Source of the DNA: Ceratopteris richardii
Lineage: Eukaryota > Streptophyta > Polypodiopsida > Polypodiales > Pteridaceae
Direction of reading: 5' to 3'
NCBI GenBank assembly: GCA_020310875.1
Contig: CM035422.1
Span: 57,374,406 to 57,438,405 of the forward strand
Length of the DNA: 64,000 nucleotides
Part shown: positions 21,818 to 31,063 of the stretch, piece after piece
How positions within the stretch are numbered: the stretch's first letter is position 1
Layout of the letters: every line of letters begins with the position of its first letter
Translations under genes and position numbers: made by a program
The notes under the pieces: generated by a model
Told to the model about the DNA's origin: nothing
Databases searched by the model: none
Seen by the model: the letters and a program-made list of their open reading frames with translations, nothing else

Positions 21818-24721
21818 ATGAACCTGAGATCTGGTAGAAACTTAGGCAAGGATAAACAAAGCATTAGATCTTCTGAGGCTCGTGTCAACCATACATCCAA
21901 GTCTTGGGCACAACAACTAAGTGGTCATCTCTTACTAAGTTCAGACACAAGTGATTCAGAAATGTCTTTTAGTATGGGAAAACCTGCAGGTGGCTCAGGG
22001 ACGGCCCATCTACAAACACCAGAAGGTCCCTATAAGACACAGTTGGAATATATTCGGACCAACCAATTAGGTGCTCGCATCTATGAGGATGGTCTGAGGC
22101 GATCAGTGGTCCAACTCAAAAATCCAGATCAATCCTTTGGACTTGAACACCCGGTGGTCAAGTTCGAAGAGGGTTCATACATTGATAAGGAAGGAACCAT
22201 GTATGTGGTCACCAACCTACCAGATAGGACTGATGAGTTTGGAAATGTCATTCCTGAGAATGAAATAGGAGACCTAGAACAAGGAAATGTAGGACAAGGA
22301 CCCCAGACTCCTAGAGGTAAGTCAGTTTTGACCCGAGTGATCACTCCGGACTGGATCCCGCAAGACAACAAAAGCATAGAACTATTTTTGAATAGAGAAA
22401 CAGAGGAAGCCTTTTGGAGATTCAAGCCAGATCAACCTAGCCAATTGGGCATAGTTATCATCTATGAATTCAAAGATCCTGAGATACCAGGCAAAGTTGT
22501 CTACCTGGATAACACATCAGAGAAGATATTCTTGGTAACAGAACATGATAGACATGCATATACTTGGAAGAATGAATTGATTTTCCCCCCACCAAGATCC
22601 AATGTTTCCCATGGCCTCCAAGGAGTAGGATCATCCCACGCTCATGAAGCCCAGAGAGAAAGAACTAGAGAGAGACCTGAGGTAAGTTTTGCACACACCG
22701 TGGGCAGGAATAGATCAGGATTTGAAAATGAAAGACCTGAAAGAGAGAGACATCAAGCACATAGGCAAAAAAGAGATGAACATGATTTTCCATTGCCTAG
22801 ACCCCGAGAGCACCCAAGAACCCTTAGACCCACTCAAGTGATCAAGGCAATGAAGAATTATTTTGACGGGTCAGGAGATCCTTATGATCATGTGGCCGAG
22901 TTCAAACAAGTGTTAAGAGCTGAACAGGTTGAGGACTTGTTCACCCAGTACGAGGCATTTGGTTTGACTCTTAAGGGCACTGCCTTGGCTTGGTTTCAAC
23001 CACTGAGTAGTCGCAACTTTCGCGATATAGGTCAACTGCTAGACGAATTCATTGTAGAATTTTCCAAGAGTGGTATCAGACATAACACATCATCCTTGAT
23101 CCACAGTTTCAAGCAGACACCCCAAGAAACAGTGCGACTAGCAGGTAGAAGATTCAGACAGTACCTAGAAAGATGCCCTGCTCCCGAGTTACCCACACCA
23201 GCCAAACAAGTGGCTTTGTTCCTAGATGGCTTACTGAGCACAAAGTTAAGATCATATGTATATTTGAAAGAGCCTAGATCCATAGAAGAGTGCGTGCGGA
23301 CATGCATTGACATAGAAGATAACTTGGGTGAGGAGTTAGGATTATCCAAACTCTATAAGGATTCAGATAGTTCTACTAGTCATACCTCAACAATCTCCAC
23401 GGAAATAGAGGAGATAGTTGAGCAAGTTGCCAAGAAGCTGGGAGTCCAAAATAAACAAACACAGAGAGTCACTCCAGTGAATCGGTGTTATACTTGTGGG
23501 GGCGACCACATGGCTAATGTATGCCCAATGCAAAACCAAAACATTAGAGAAAGGAATGCTCCATATTGCACTATTGAGAGAAAATACACAAACCACACGG
23601 CTCAAGATTGTCCCTACAATAGGCAGGCTGTTAGACAGAATTATCAGCAACCTTACCCACAAGGTAGGTATCAGAACCAATACCAACAGCCATATTATAG
23701 ACCACAACAGCAATATCAGGTACCATATAGGCCACAACCTGTCTTGGGAAACAAACCACAAGCTCCAACCAACGTGATTCCAGTCAAATATGCTGTGGGA
23801 GAGGAAAATCCAAACAGAGCATTGGTGCCCCTAACCCCATTGATACCAGATAATGATTCTCATGCTCATAGTTCAGACTACTCCCATGAAGGTAGTCCAC
23901 ATGCGTATTACACAGAGTCACCTGAACATAGTGAGATTTACTCGTATCAATATGAGGCACCGCCTATGGAGCAAAATTGGGAGCCAGAATACTCCAATGT
24001 CATGTACACAAATCCTAACCCTAGGCCCCAGTTGAGACAAATGAGACCACAAGCCCCTAGAGGATCTTGTTTCAGATGTCATGGTGACCATTTCATTCGT
24101 GACTGTCCCCACCCACCATCTCCGAGTCAAGGACAGGCTATCACAATACAGGCTTTTTGTCCTGATTGTGGCAAAGACCATCTCCCCAGAGATTGTCCAA
24201 GAAACCCCTCCAGTGCACCCAAGATTACACCCATTAATGTGGTAGGCTTAGTGGCAGATTCAAGTTCAAGTAGTAGCAATGTGGCTCCTATACAAGCTGT
24301 CACTAGAGCACAAGCCTTACAACAGGATAAACCAACAGAACAATCAGAGTCGAGTGAATCAGGAGAGCCTAGTAAGAGGAAAACAAGAACATGGAAGGAT
24401 ACCAGAGAGAAGGCCAATCGCAAGTGGAATAAAAAGTTATCGGAACTAGAAGAAAGCTTAAAAGAAGCGAAAACAAAAATAGAAGACATTGCATCTCAAA
24501 GCCCCTCGCATGTCGAAAATCCATCCACTCCACCTCATCCCACCCCACCACCCATTGTAAATAGACCGCAACTAGGGTCTGTTCTTGCAGATCCAACCCC
24601 AGAAGGCTTGGACATGATGTTCAAAGCCTACCAGGCTCGACTTCAAGAAGGGCCTACAGCGGCAAACCTAGACAAGAGTTACCCTAGAGCAGATTTAGAG
24701 ATTGAACGGATGAAAATGTGA
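21818..24721 (+). CDS. gag: GyB-1 gag polyprotein
   Basis: 967 residues from ATG 21818, long for a plant gypsy gag. The N-terminal third is unassigned. A Retrotrans_gag-like core lies at about residues 340-500 (AMKNYFDGSGDPYDHVAEF, GTALAWFQPLSSRNF). CCHC knuckles are at C557 (CYTCGGDHMANVC), C751 (CFRCHGDHFIRDC) and C781 (CPDCGKDHLPRDC). A degenerate one lies near residue 584. Between the first and second is a Gln/Tyr/Pro-rich stretch at about residues 608-650. The C-terminal part is charged and helix-forming. In living relatives gag builds the particle and binds RNA. Pol follows directly in the same reading frame, so read-through of the gag terminator is a reasonable model for making gag-pol, as known in some retroviruses; I have not shown it here. 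Confidence 0.95.
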   Translation: MNLRSGRNLGKDKQSIRSSEARVNHTSKSWAQQLSGHLLLSSDTSDSEMSFSMGKPAGGSGTAHLQTPEGPYKTQLEYIRTNQLGARIYEDGLRRSVVQLKNPDQSFGLEHPVVKFEEGSYIDKEGTMYVVTNLPDRTDEFGNVIPENEIGDLEQGNVGQGPQTPRGKSVLTRVITPDWIPQDNKSIELFLNRETEEAFWRFKPDQPSQLGIVIIYEFKDPEIPGKVVYLDNTSEKIFLVTEHDRHAYTWKNELIFPPPRSNVSHGLQGVGSSHAHEAQRERTRERPEVSFAHTVGRNRSGFENERPERERHQAHRQKRDEHDFPLPRPREHPRTLRPTQVIKAMKNYFDGSGDPYDHVAEFKQVLRAEQVEDLFTQYEAFGLTLKGTALAWFQPLSSRNFRDIGQLLDEFIVEFSKSGIRHNTSSLIHSFKQTPQETVRLAGRRFRQYLERCPAPELPTPAKQVALFLDGLLSTKLRSYVYLKEPRSIEECVRTCIDIEDNLGEELGLSKLYKDSDSSTSHTSTISTEIEEIVEQVAKKLGVQNKQTQRVTPVNRCYTCGGDHMANVCPMQNQNIRERNAPYCTIERKYTNHTAQDCPYNRQAVRQNYQQPYPQGRYQNQYQQPYYRPQQQYQVPYRPQPVLGNKPQAPTNVIPVKYAVGEENPNRALVPLTPLIPDNDSHAHSSDYSHEGSPHAYYTESPEHSEIYSYQYEAPPMEQNWEPEYSNVMYTNPNPRPQLRQMRPQAPRGSCFRCHGDHFIRDCPHPPSPSQGQAITIQAFCPDCGKDHLPRDCPRNPSSAPKITPINVVGLVADSSSSSSNVAPIQAVTRAQALQQDKPTEQSESSESGEPSKRKTRTWKDTREKANRKWNKKLSELEESLKEAKTKIEDIASQSPSHVENPSTPPHPTPPPIVNRPQLGSVLADPTPEGLDMMFKAYQARLQEGPTAANLDKSYPRADLEIERMKM

Positions 24722-27700
24722 ATGAAAATGGTAGAACAAGCTCAAGCCATACTTGAGACTAGTCAAAAGTTCAATCAGACAAACTCTATCAAATCAGATT
24801 TGCATTTCCAGGGCTTACTAGAAAGATTAGAGCAATTGGTAAACAAACCACAAGTTTCTTTACCTCCACAGGCTCAACCAGTTATTGAGAGAAGAAGCTC
24901 ACCACCAAGGGGAGCTTATGTTCCTAATTCCACAGATGCTGGAATACCTCCTTCAATTCAACAGTACTCTCAAGAGTTCTTGCGGGAAATACAAGAAGAT
25001 AAATGGGCCAAGGAGAAGGGTAATTCCCCTCCTATTCCTGAGATTGATGATCTTCATGATCAATTTCCCCAAGACATTCCATCTATTTACGGAGATGAAG
25101 CAGAACAACAAGAAGACGAAAGGTTAGATTTTGAATCTAATACCTTAGAAGAACTGCCTCAATTTCCAGGCCCATGGGAATCTGAATCTCTCCAGATTAG
25201 AGCTCCCACAATACTGGTAAGAAATGAAGACTTAGTGGTTCCAAGGAACACTGATGTCATGAAGAACACTAAGGTTCAGTGTCATCTCACTGTAGAAGAG
25301 CTTCTCAAAGCAAAACCTGAGTTATGGAATCATGTGAAGGATCAGGTCCCAGAACTTGAGTCCAATATGCCAAAAGCAGGCTCCAAGCAAAGGGTACCAG
25401 AGATACCTCTAGACAAAATAGGGGACATGTGTGAGGGTGAAGAAGGTAATACTTATCTTCCAATCACCTACCAAGGTTACACAACCAAAGCAATCATAGA
25501 TTCAGGTGCTGGTGTTGCTATTGCGACCACCTCCTTGTGGAAGCAATGGGGCAAGCCTACATTAAGACCAACTAGAATGAAGCTTCAAATGGCTGATGGT
25601 CATTTTGAAAGACCTCTAGGATTGCTAGAAGGGATCACTCTAACCACTTGTGGTGTAGAGTTTGAGCACACATTTGCTATATGTGACTTTGAGAAAAATA
25701 ATGTCTATGAGATGATCCTAGGAAGACCCTTCCTACGACAATTGCAAATAGTACAGGATTGGGGAACTAACTCCTTGTACTTACAGCACTTAGGGGTCAC
25801 CACCAAGGTCAATTTGAAGGATTACACCTTCAGAGATGTACCACCCCTACAGTGGAATTCTATCCACAAAGCGAAAGAAGATTCCATCTCTGTGCATTCT
25901 GAAAGTTCACCTGATCCATCATGGCTGCATGAAGATACTCATTTGTGGATGTGCAAGGTCGCAAAGGAAGAGGAAAAACGTTTAAAGGCAAGAGAAGAAG
26001 GAACTTCGCTAGGAGATAGACCAGTTAGAGACCCAGCCTACACACCGATGATCTTTCCAGATGAGGAGTTTGAGCCTCATGGCTGGCCAGAAATCTTAGC
26101 CACCATGGACATTGCTGTCAATGAGGAACAGTGGACACCTCATTGTGATGAGGAGGAGGGTTATGATATCTCAGTTTTCATGTGTCAACCCTTGCTAGAA
26201 GAATGTGACCCTAGTGATGTCATAGAAGAAGAAGAGAATGACGATGATCTGGAGTCTATTGTGATGGATAGTTGCTTTAACTCAGAGCAGCACTATCTAG
26301 AAGATATAGGAGTGTTCACCCAGAAAGAAGAAGAACCTCTCACAAGTATTAAAACAGTAAACTCAAAGGATGGAAGTGAGAGTAGTCAAATGAAAAAGAA
26401 AAGAAAAGTAGTGAAACAAGAAGAGGAGGAATCATTGTTTGAAGTACCAGAAAACTTCAAGAAATATGAAGTTGACGACCGCAAAATTTTGGTACGAATG
26501 CCTAAGAGAGAGGCCATCATCGGAGAATCATATGATAATAAAGAAAAAACCAAAAAGATTGTAGTGACCATTGAAGAGAACGAAGAGAGATGCACATATA
26601 TAGGAGACGACTTAAGTGCAAGAGAAGAAATGGAGCTTGTAGCTCTATTAAGGGAATATAGGGATGTGTTTGCATGGCACTATAGAGACTTGAAAGGGGT
26701 AGATCAAAGCATTTGCTCTCATACTATCCCCATGACTGCTGATGCCAAGCCCACCAAACAGAAGCCCTACACATATAATGATACCTATGCAGCCAAAATA
26801 AAAGAAGAAATTGATAGGTTGATTGAAGCTGGATTCATCTATGAGATTGAGCATACTGAATGGGTGTCCCCCATTGTAGTGGTGCCCAAGAAGAACGGGA
26901 AGTTGCGAGTATGTATTAACCTTAAAAAAGTTAATGCCGCTACGATTAGAGATAGTTATCCACTTCCAATCACGGAGCACCTATTGGAGCGTGTTGCAGG
27001 CAAGGAAGTTTATAGCTTCCTTGATGGGTTTTCAGGTTACAATCAAGTAGCCATTGCCCCAGAAGATCAACACAAAACAGCTTTTGCTACAGAGTGGGGA
27101 ATCTTTGCATTTTGTGTGATGCCATTTGGGCTCACCAATGCACCTGCAACATTCCAAAGGCTCATGTGTCATGTCTTCAAAGAGTTCTTGCGAAAAAGCT
27201 TAGAAGTGTATGTGGATGATTTATGTGCTCATTCCCAAGAAAGAAGGTTTCACATCCCTGAGCTCAGACAAATCTTCAACAAGTGTAGAGAATATCGAGT
27301 GTGTCTGAACCCAGAAAAGTGTGTGTTCATGGTGCGTCAAGGTAAAATCTTAGGTCATATTGTTTCTAAGAATGGAATCTCAACAGATGAAGATAAGGTA
27401 CGAGCCATAGCAGAGCTACCAAGGCCAAGGAATGTTAAAGAGGTACAAGCCTTTATGGGCCATTGTGGATATTACCGCAGGTTTATCCACATGTACGCGA
27501 TCATAGCTAGACCCCTTTATGCCTTGTTGTCTAATTTTGAGTGGAACAATGAATGCGAGAATTCTTTCAATGAACTGAAGAAACGTTTGTGCACAGCACC
27601 AATACTGACCACTCCTGATTGGAATAAACCATTCCATGTCCATGTGGATGCATCCAATCATGCCATAGGATGTGTGCTTGCACAACCCACAAGTGAAGGA

Positions 27701-30700
27701 AACTTAGATTTGCCCATAGCATATGCTAGTAGACAGCTCACTGCAGCTGAACGGAACTATACCACAACTGAGCAAGAGGGCTTAGGCATGGTATATGCTG
27801 TGAAGAAGTTTAGACACTATTTATTGGCCAACAAGTTCAAGTTTTTCACTGATCATCAAGCTTTGTTATATTTGGTCAATAAACCTTGCAATACTGGACG
27901 CTTAGTAAGATGGTTCCTCTTACTAATGGAATATGACTTTGAAGTTGTTGTCAGGAAAGGTAGAACCCACCTTCGGGCAGATCACCTTTCTCGCATTACT
28001 TCAGGAGAGTCACCACAAGGAGTGTCTGATGAACTACCTGATGCTTATCTGTTCAATTTGGAAGTTGTTCCTAAATGGGCAAATAAGTTGGTACCAGTCC
28101 TAACCTTCGGCCCTGCAAATAAGAATGTGAAAACATCACAAGAAGAAATTGTAAGATCACAAAAATATCACATATTGGCAGGAAGCATGTACAAACAAGA
28201 TACGGAGGGCGTATTAGCTTGTTGTGTCGAGGATGATGAACATAATAGTTGGTTGCAGCAAGCTCATGAAGGATTGCTAGGAAATCACTATTCTAAACAA
28301 CGCACATTGCAGAATCTAAAACGTTTAGGAGTGTATTGGCCTAGCATGGACAAAGAAATACATGAGTGGATTAAGAATTGTCCAATGTGCAGAGAGAGAC
28401 CCCCAGTGGAGCATGCGACCCTTTATCAAGTGTCATTAATTCCAGATTGGAGTGCTCCATTGGTAGAGTTTATGAGGTCGGGAAGATTACCCAAAGAGGC
28501 TAGTCTAGCAAGAAGACGAAGCATGGAGCAAGAGGCTCAAGGCTATGCCCTAGTAGGAGACAACCTATACCGAAGAGGCAAAGATGGTTACTTAAGACTG
28601 TGCGTTCACGAATCAGATTATTTGAAAGTCTTAGAAACTGCACACAGCGGTGTTGCAGGTGGACATTTTGGTCCTGACCGAGTAATCAAGACCATTCTAT
28701 TCTCAGGACTTTGGTGGCCCACTCTTCATATGGACGCACATACCTACGTGAAGAAATGTGACACATGCCAACGTGCACAATATCCAGTTAGAAAAGACGA
28801 GATGCCCTTGAGGCCAATGATGGGAGGGCGTGCATTTTCCAAGTGGGGCATAGACTTCATAGGTCCTATTAATCCCCCTGCTAGAAACTCCCATGCAGAG
28901 TATATTATTGTAGCCACAGATTACCTTACAAAGTGGGTAGAGGTGAAAGCCACAACAAAGAATGATGCTCAGACGACGGCTAAGTTCTTATTCGAGAATG
29001 TGTTCACGAGATATGGGCTACCAATAGAGTTAGTGAGCGATAGAGGCACACACTTCTTGAATGAGGTCATTGAAAATCTTCTCCAAGAATTCTTGGTGAT
29101 ACATAAAAAGTCTGCCCCTTATCACCCGCAAGCTAACGGACAAGCCGAGAGTACCAATAAGATCCTTTGTAACATATTGACAAAATTGGTAAGTAATAAA
29201 CGCTCTGATTGGGACAAACAACTTCATCATGCTGTTTGGGCTTACCGAGTTGCCTACAAAACAGTACTCAATGCCACCCCATTTCATATGGTCTTTGGAC
29301 AGAATGCGGTGTTACCACTGGATTTCTTAATCCCTGCTTTAAAAGTAGCACAAGAGCATGAGTGGAATGGACATGAATTGTCCTCTAGGATCTTTGATCT
29401 AGAATGCTTAGGTGAGACAAGGCTACGAGCGGCAGCAGGCATCTACGCTGCAAAGAAGAGGCAAAAGGCATACTTTGATGCACACATCAAGGATAAGGGA
29501 TTGAAAGAGGGAGATCTAGTGTTGGTATACACACTAAAACAACATGCCCGTAAGTTGGAAAAAAGAGGATACGGACCCATGATCATTAATAGAATTTCCA
29601 CTAGTGGTGCAGTTCAGTTGGCCACTCTAGAAGGAGATATCTTGCCAAACTATATTAGTGGCTGTAGAGTCAAGCTATATCAAGAACCTCTTACTGAGGA
29701 TATGCTAATGAGACTCAACACTGCTAAGAAGCGAAAAGATGAAGAGTTAAGAGTGAGAGAAGAAGCACAGGTAGAGGCCAGAGAGCGTATTAGGCGAAAT
29801 AAGTTAAGGCAATTTGGCCTAGAAGTCAACTCAAAAGCCCCAAAATATCACATGGATATGTGTCAAAAGTCAGGCAGAGCGACTTCTCAGGTCATTGACC
29901 GAAGACCCTTTGTGACCATAGAGATAGGACAAGGGAAGGGTGCAAGGACGGTGAAAGCATTGATTGACTCAGGTGCAGCAAGTAGTGCAGTTAGACTTTC
30001 CTACTGCCAAGACTTGGGGTTGAACATCAATCCCATAGAAGCTTATCTCATAGGATTAGGAGGTGTGGAAACCCCTTGTTTGGGCGAGGTGGAACTTCCC
30101 ATCTACCTTCAAGATGTTCCAATGAAAGTCAAAGCGCTAGTATGTCAAGATGAGAACCTTACAGAACCACTTGTCCTGGGTCAAGATTGGATCTATGACC
30201 ATGCAGTTAACTTAAACCTAAGAAGTCAAATTCTTCAAGTTTGGGTACATGAACAATGCATTACATTAGAATTAGAGAACTGCATGCTCCTAAATCATGG
30301 CACCACACACTCTCTTAGTTCTTCCAAGACTAATCATATGAAAGAAGATGTTGTATGTGTCAAAAGCTCTATGATGCTGAAGGAGTCAATCGTGGAAGAC
30401 CAGGTTCGAAGGCAGGTGGATCTTTCTTCTTCTCCAAAGAATCAAGTAGCCACAGTTGTGAGTCCACCACACAAGCAAACACAACCGTTCACGACAACTG
30501 CTACATCAAATAGAAAGACACCATTCGATAAAAAAGCAGTTCCAAGCATGAAGCAGATATGGGGACGCAAAGGAGAGCAACCACCAGCCTTGCCCCCAAA
30601 AATCCCATCCATGCAAACCAACCAGGCCAGAAGACGAAGGAAGCAGCTCAGACAAGCTCAATCACAAGGTATCCAACAAGTTTGGGTGCCTAAGAAGTTA

Positions 30701-31063
30701 GCTGCAGCTCAACAAGGGCAAATACAGATGTGGGTACCTAAGAAGCTCCTACATCCACAACGACCTTTGTTCTCCCACATGCAAAAGGTTTCAACAAAGA
30801 AGCCAAAAAGAGAAAAGGGTAAGAACCACGTACAGAGACCAAACGAAGATCAAATCAGCTCTTCAACATTATTAGGAAGACATGCAAAAAGGATATGGGT
30901 TTGGAAGCCAAAAGTGCAAGTAGCCTCCACCGAACCAAAGCGTCAACCACACTGGATACCACAGTTCAGAAAGCATCCAAAGAGAAAGACGCCTGAAGTG
31001 ACCTCTACAGGGCCAAATGATGCTCTAAAATGGACTCCAATAAGGAGGATTACATCAGTTTGA
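24722..31063 (+). CDS. pol: GyB-1 pol polyprotein with extra domains
   Basis: 2113 residues counted from ATG 24722, in the gag frame. Domains: retropepsin at about 245-350 (DSGA, D260), an acidic linker, then RT at about 680-890 (VCINLKKVNAATIRDSYPLP, YVDD at 830-833). RNase H spans about 965-1085 (VDAS, EQEGL, TDHQAL, ADHLSR). A first HHCC finger has H1182, H1189, C1220 and C1223; a second has H1308, H1315, C1346 and C1349. The integrase core has D1378, D1440 and E1476 with 35 residues between the last two. After the integrase come a basic helical segment, a second retropepsin-like domain (DSGA, D1749; LVLGQDWI near 1817) and a basic tail with repeated WVPKK motifs. No chromodomain is seen. 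Standard gypsy pol is nearer 1000-1500 residues, so the extra finger and the C-terminal extension are unusual. Confidence 0.95.
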   Translation: MKMVEQAQAILETSQKFNQTNSIKSDLHFQGLLERLEQLVNKPQVSLPPQAQPVIERRSSPPRGAYVPNSTDAGIPPSIQQYSQEFLREIQEDKWAKEKGNSPPIPEIDDLHDQFPQDIPSIYGDEAEQQEDERLDFESNTLEELPQFPGPWESESLQIRAPTILVRNEDLVVPRNTDVMKNTKVQCHLTVEELLKAKPELWNHVKDQVPELESNMPKAGSKQRVPEIPLDKIGDMCEGEEGNTYLPITYQGYTTKAIIDSGAGVAIATTSLWKQWGKPTLRPTRMKLQMADGHFERPLGLLEGITLTTCGVEFEHTFAICDFEKNNVYEMILGRPFLRQLQIVQDWGTNSLYLQHLGVTTKVNLKDYTFRDVPPLQWNSIHKAKEDSISVHSESSPDPSWLHEDTHLWMCKVAKEEEKRLKAREEGTSLGDRPVRDPAYTPMIFPDEEFEPHGWPEILATMDIAVNEEQWTPHCDEEEGYDISVFMCQPLLEECDPSDVIEEEENDDDLESIVMDSCFNSEQHYLEDIGVFTQKEEEPLTSIKTVNSKDGSESSQMKKKRKVVKQEEEESLFEVPENFKKYEVDDRKILVRMPKREAIIGESYDNKEKTKKIVVTIEENEERCTYIGDDLSAREEMELVALLREYRDVFAWHYRDLKGVDQSICSHTIPMTADAKPTKQKPYTYNDTYAAKIKEEIDRLIEAGFIYEIEHTEWVSPIVVVPKKNGKLRVCINLKKVNAATIRDSYPLPITEHLLERVAGKEVYSFLDGFSGYNQVAIAPEDQHKTAFATEWGIFAFCVMPFGLTNAPATFQRLMCHVFKEFLRKSLEVYVDDLCAHSQERRFHIPELRQIFNKCREYRVCLNPEKCVFMVRQGKILGHIVSKNGISTDEDKVRAIAELPRPRNVKEVQAFMGHCGYYRRFIHMYAIIARPLYALLSNFEWNNECENSFNELKKRLCTAPILTTPDWNKPFHVHVDASNHAIGCVLAQPTSEGNLDLPIAYASRQLTAAERNYTTTEQEGLGMVYAVKKFRHYLLANKFKFFTDHQALLYLVNKPCNTGRLVRWFLLLMEYDFEVVVRKGRTHLRADHLSRITSGESPQGVSDELPDAYLFNLEVVPKWANKLVPVLTFGPANKNVKTSQEEIVRSQKYHILAGSMYKQDTEGVLACCVEDDEHNSWLQQAHEGLLGNHYSKQRTLQNLKRLGVYWPSMDKEIHEWIKNCPMCRERPPVEHATLYQVSLIPDWSAPLVEFMRSGRLPKEASLARRRSMEQEAQGYALVGDNLYRRGKDGYLRLCVHESDYLKVLETAHSGVAGGHFGPDRVIKTILFSGLWWPTLHMDAHTYVKKCDTCQRAQYPVRKDEMPLRPMMGGRAFSKWGIDFIGPINPPARNSHAEYIIVATDYLTKWVEVKATTKNDAQTTAKFLFENVFTRYGLPIELVSDRGTHFLNEVIENLLQEFLVIHKKSAPYHPQANGQAESTNKILCNILTKLVSNKRSDWDKQLHHAVWAYRVAYKTVLNATPFHMVFGQNAVLPLDFLIPALKVAQEHEWNGHELSSRIFDLECLGETRLRAAAGIYAAKKRQKAYFDAHIKDKGLKEGDLVLVYTLKQHARKLEKRGYGPMIINRISTSGAVQLATLEGDILPNYISGCRVKLYQEPLTEDMLMRLNTAKKRKDEELRVREEAQVEARERIRRNKLRQFGLEVNSKAPKYHMDMCQKSGRATSQVIDRRPFVTIEIGQGKGARTVKALIDSGAASSAVRLSYCQDLGLNINPIEAYLIGLGGVETPCLGEVELPIYLQDVPMKVKALVCQDENLTEPLVLGQDWIYDHAVNLNLRSQILQVWVHEQCITLELENCMLLNHGTTHSLSSSKTNHMKEDVVCVKSSMMLKESIVEDQVRRQVDLSSSPKNQVATVVSPPHKQTQPFTTTATSNRKTPFDKKAVPSMKQIWGRKGEQPPALPPKIPSMQTNQARRRRKQLRQAQSQGIQQVWVPKKLAAAQQGQIQMWVPKKLLHPQRPLFSHMQKVSTKKPKREKGKNHVQRPNEDQISSSTLLGRHAKRIWVWKPKVQVASTEPKRQPHWIPQFRKHPKRKTPEVTSTGPNDALKWTPIRRITSV

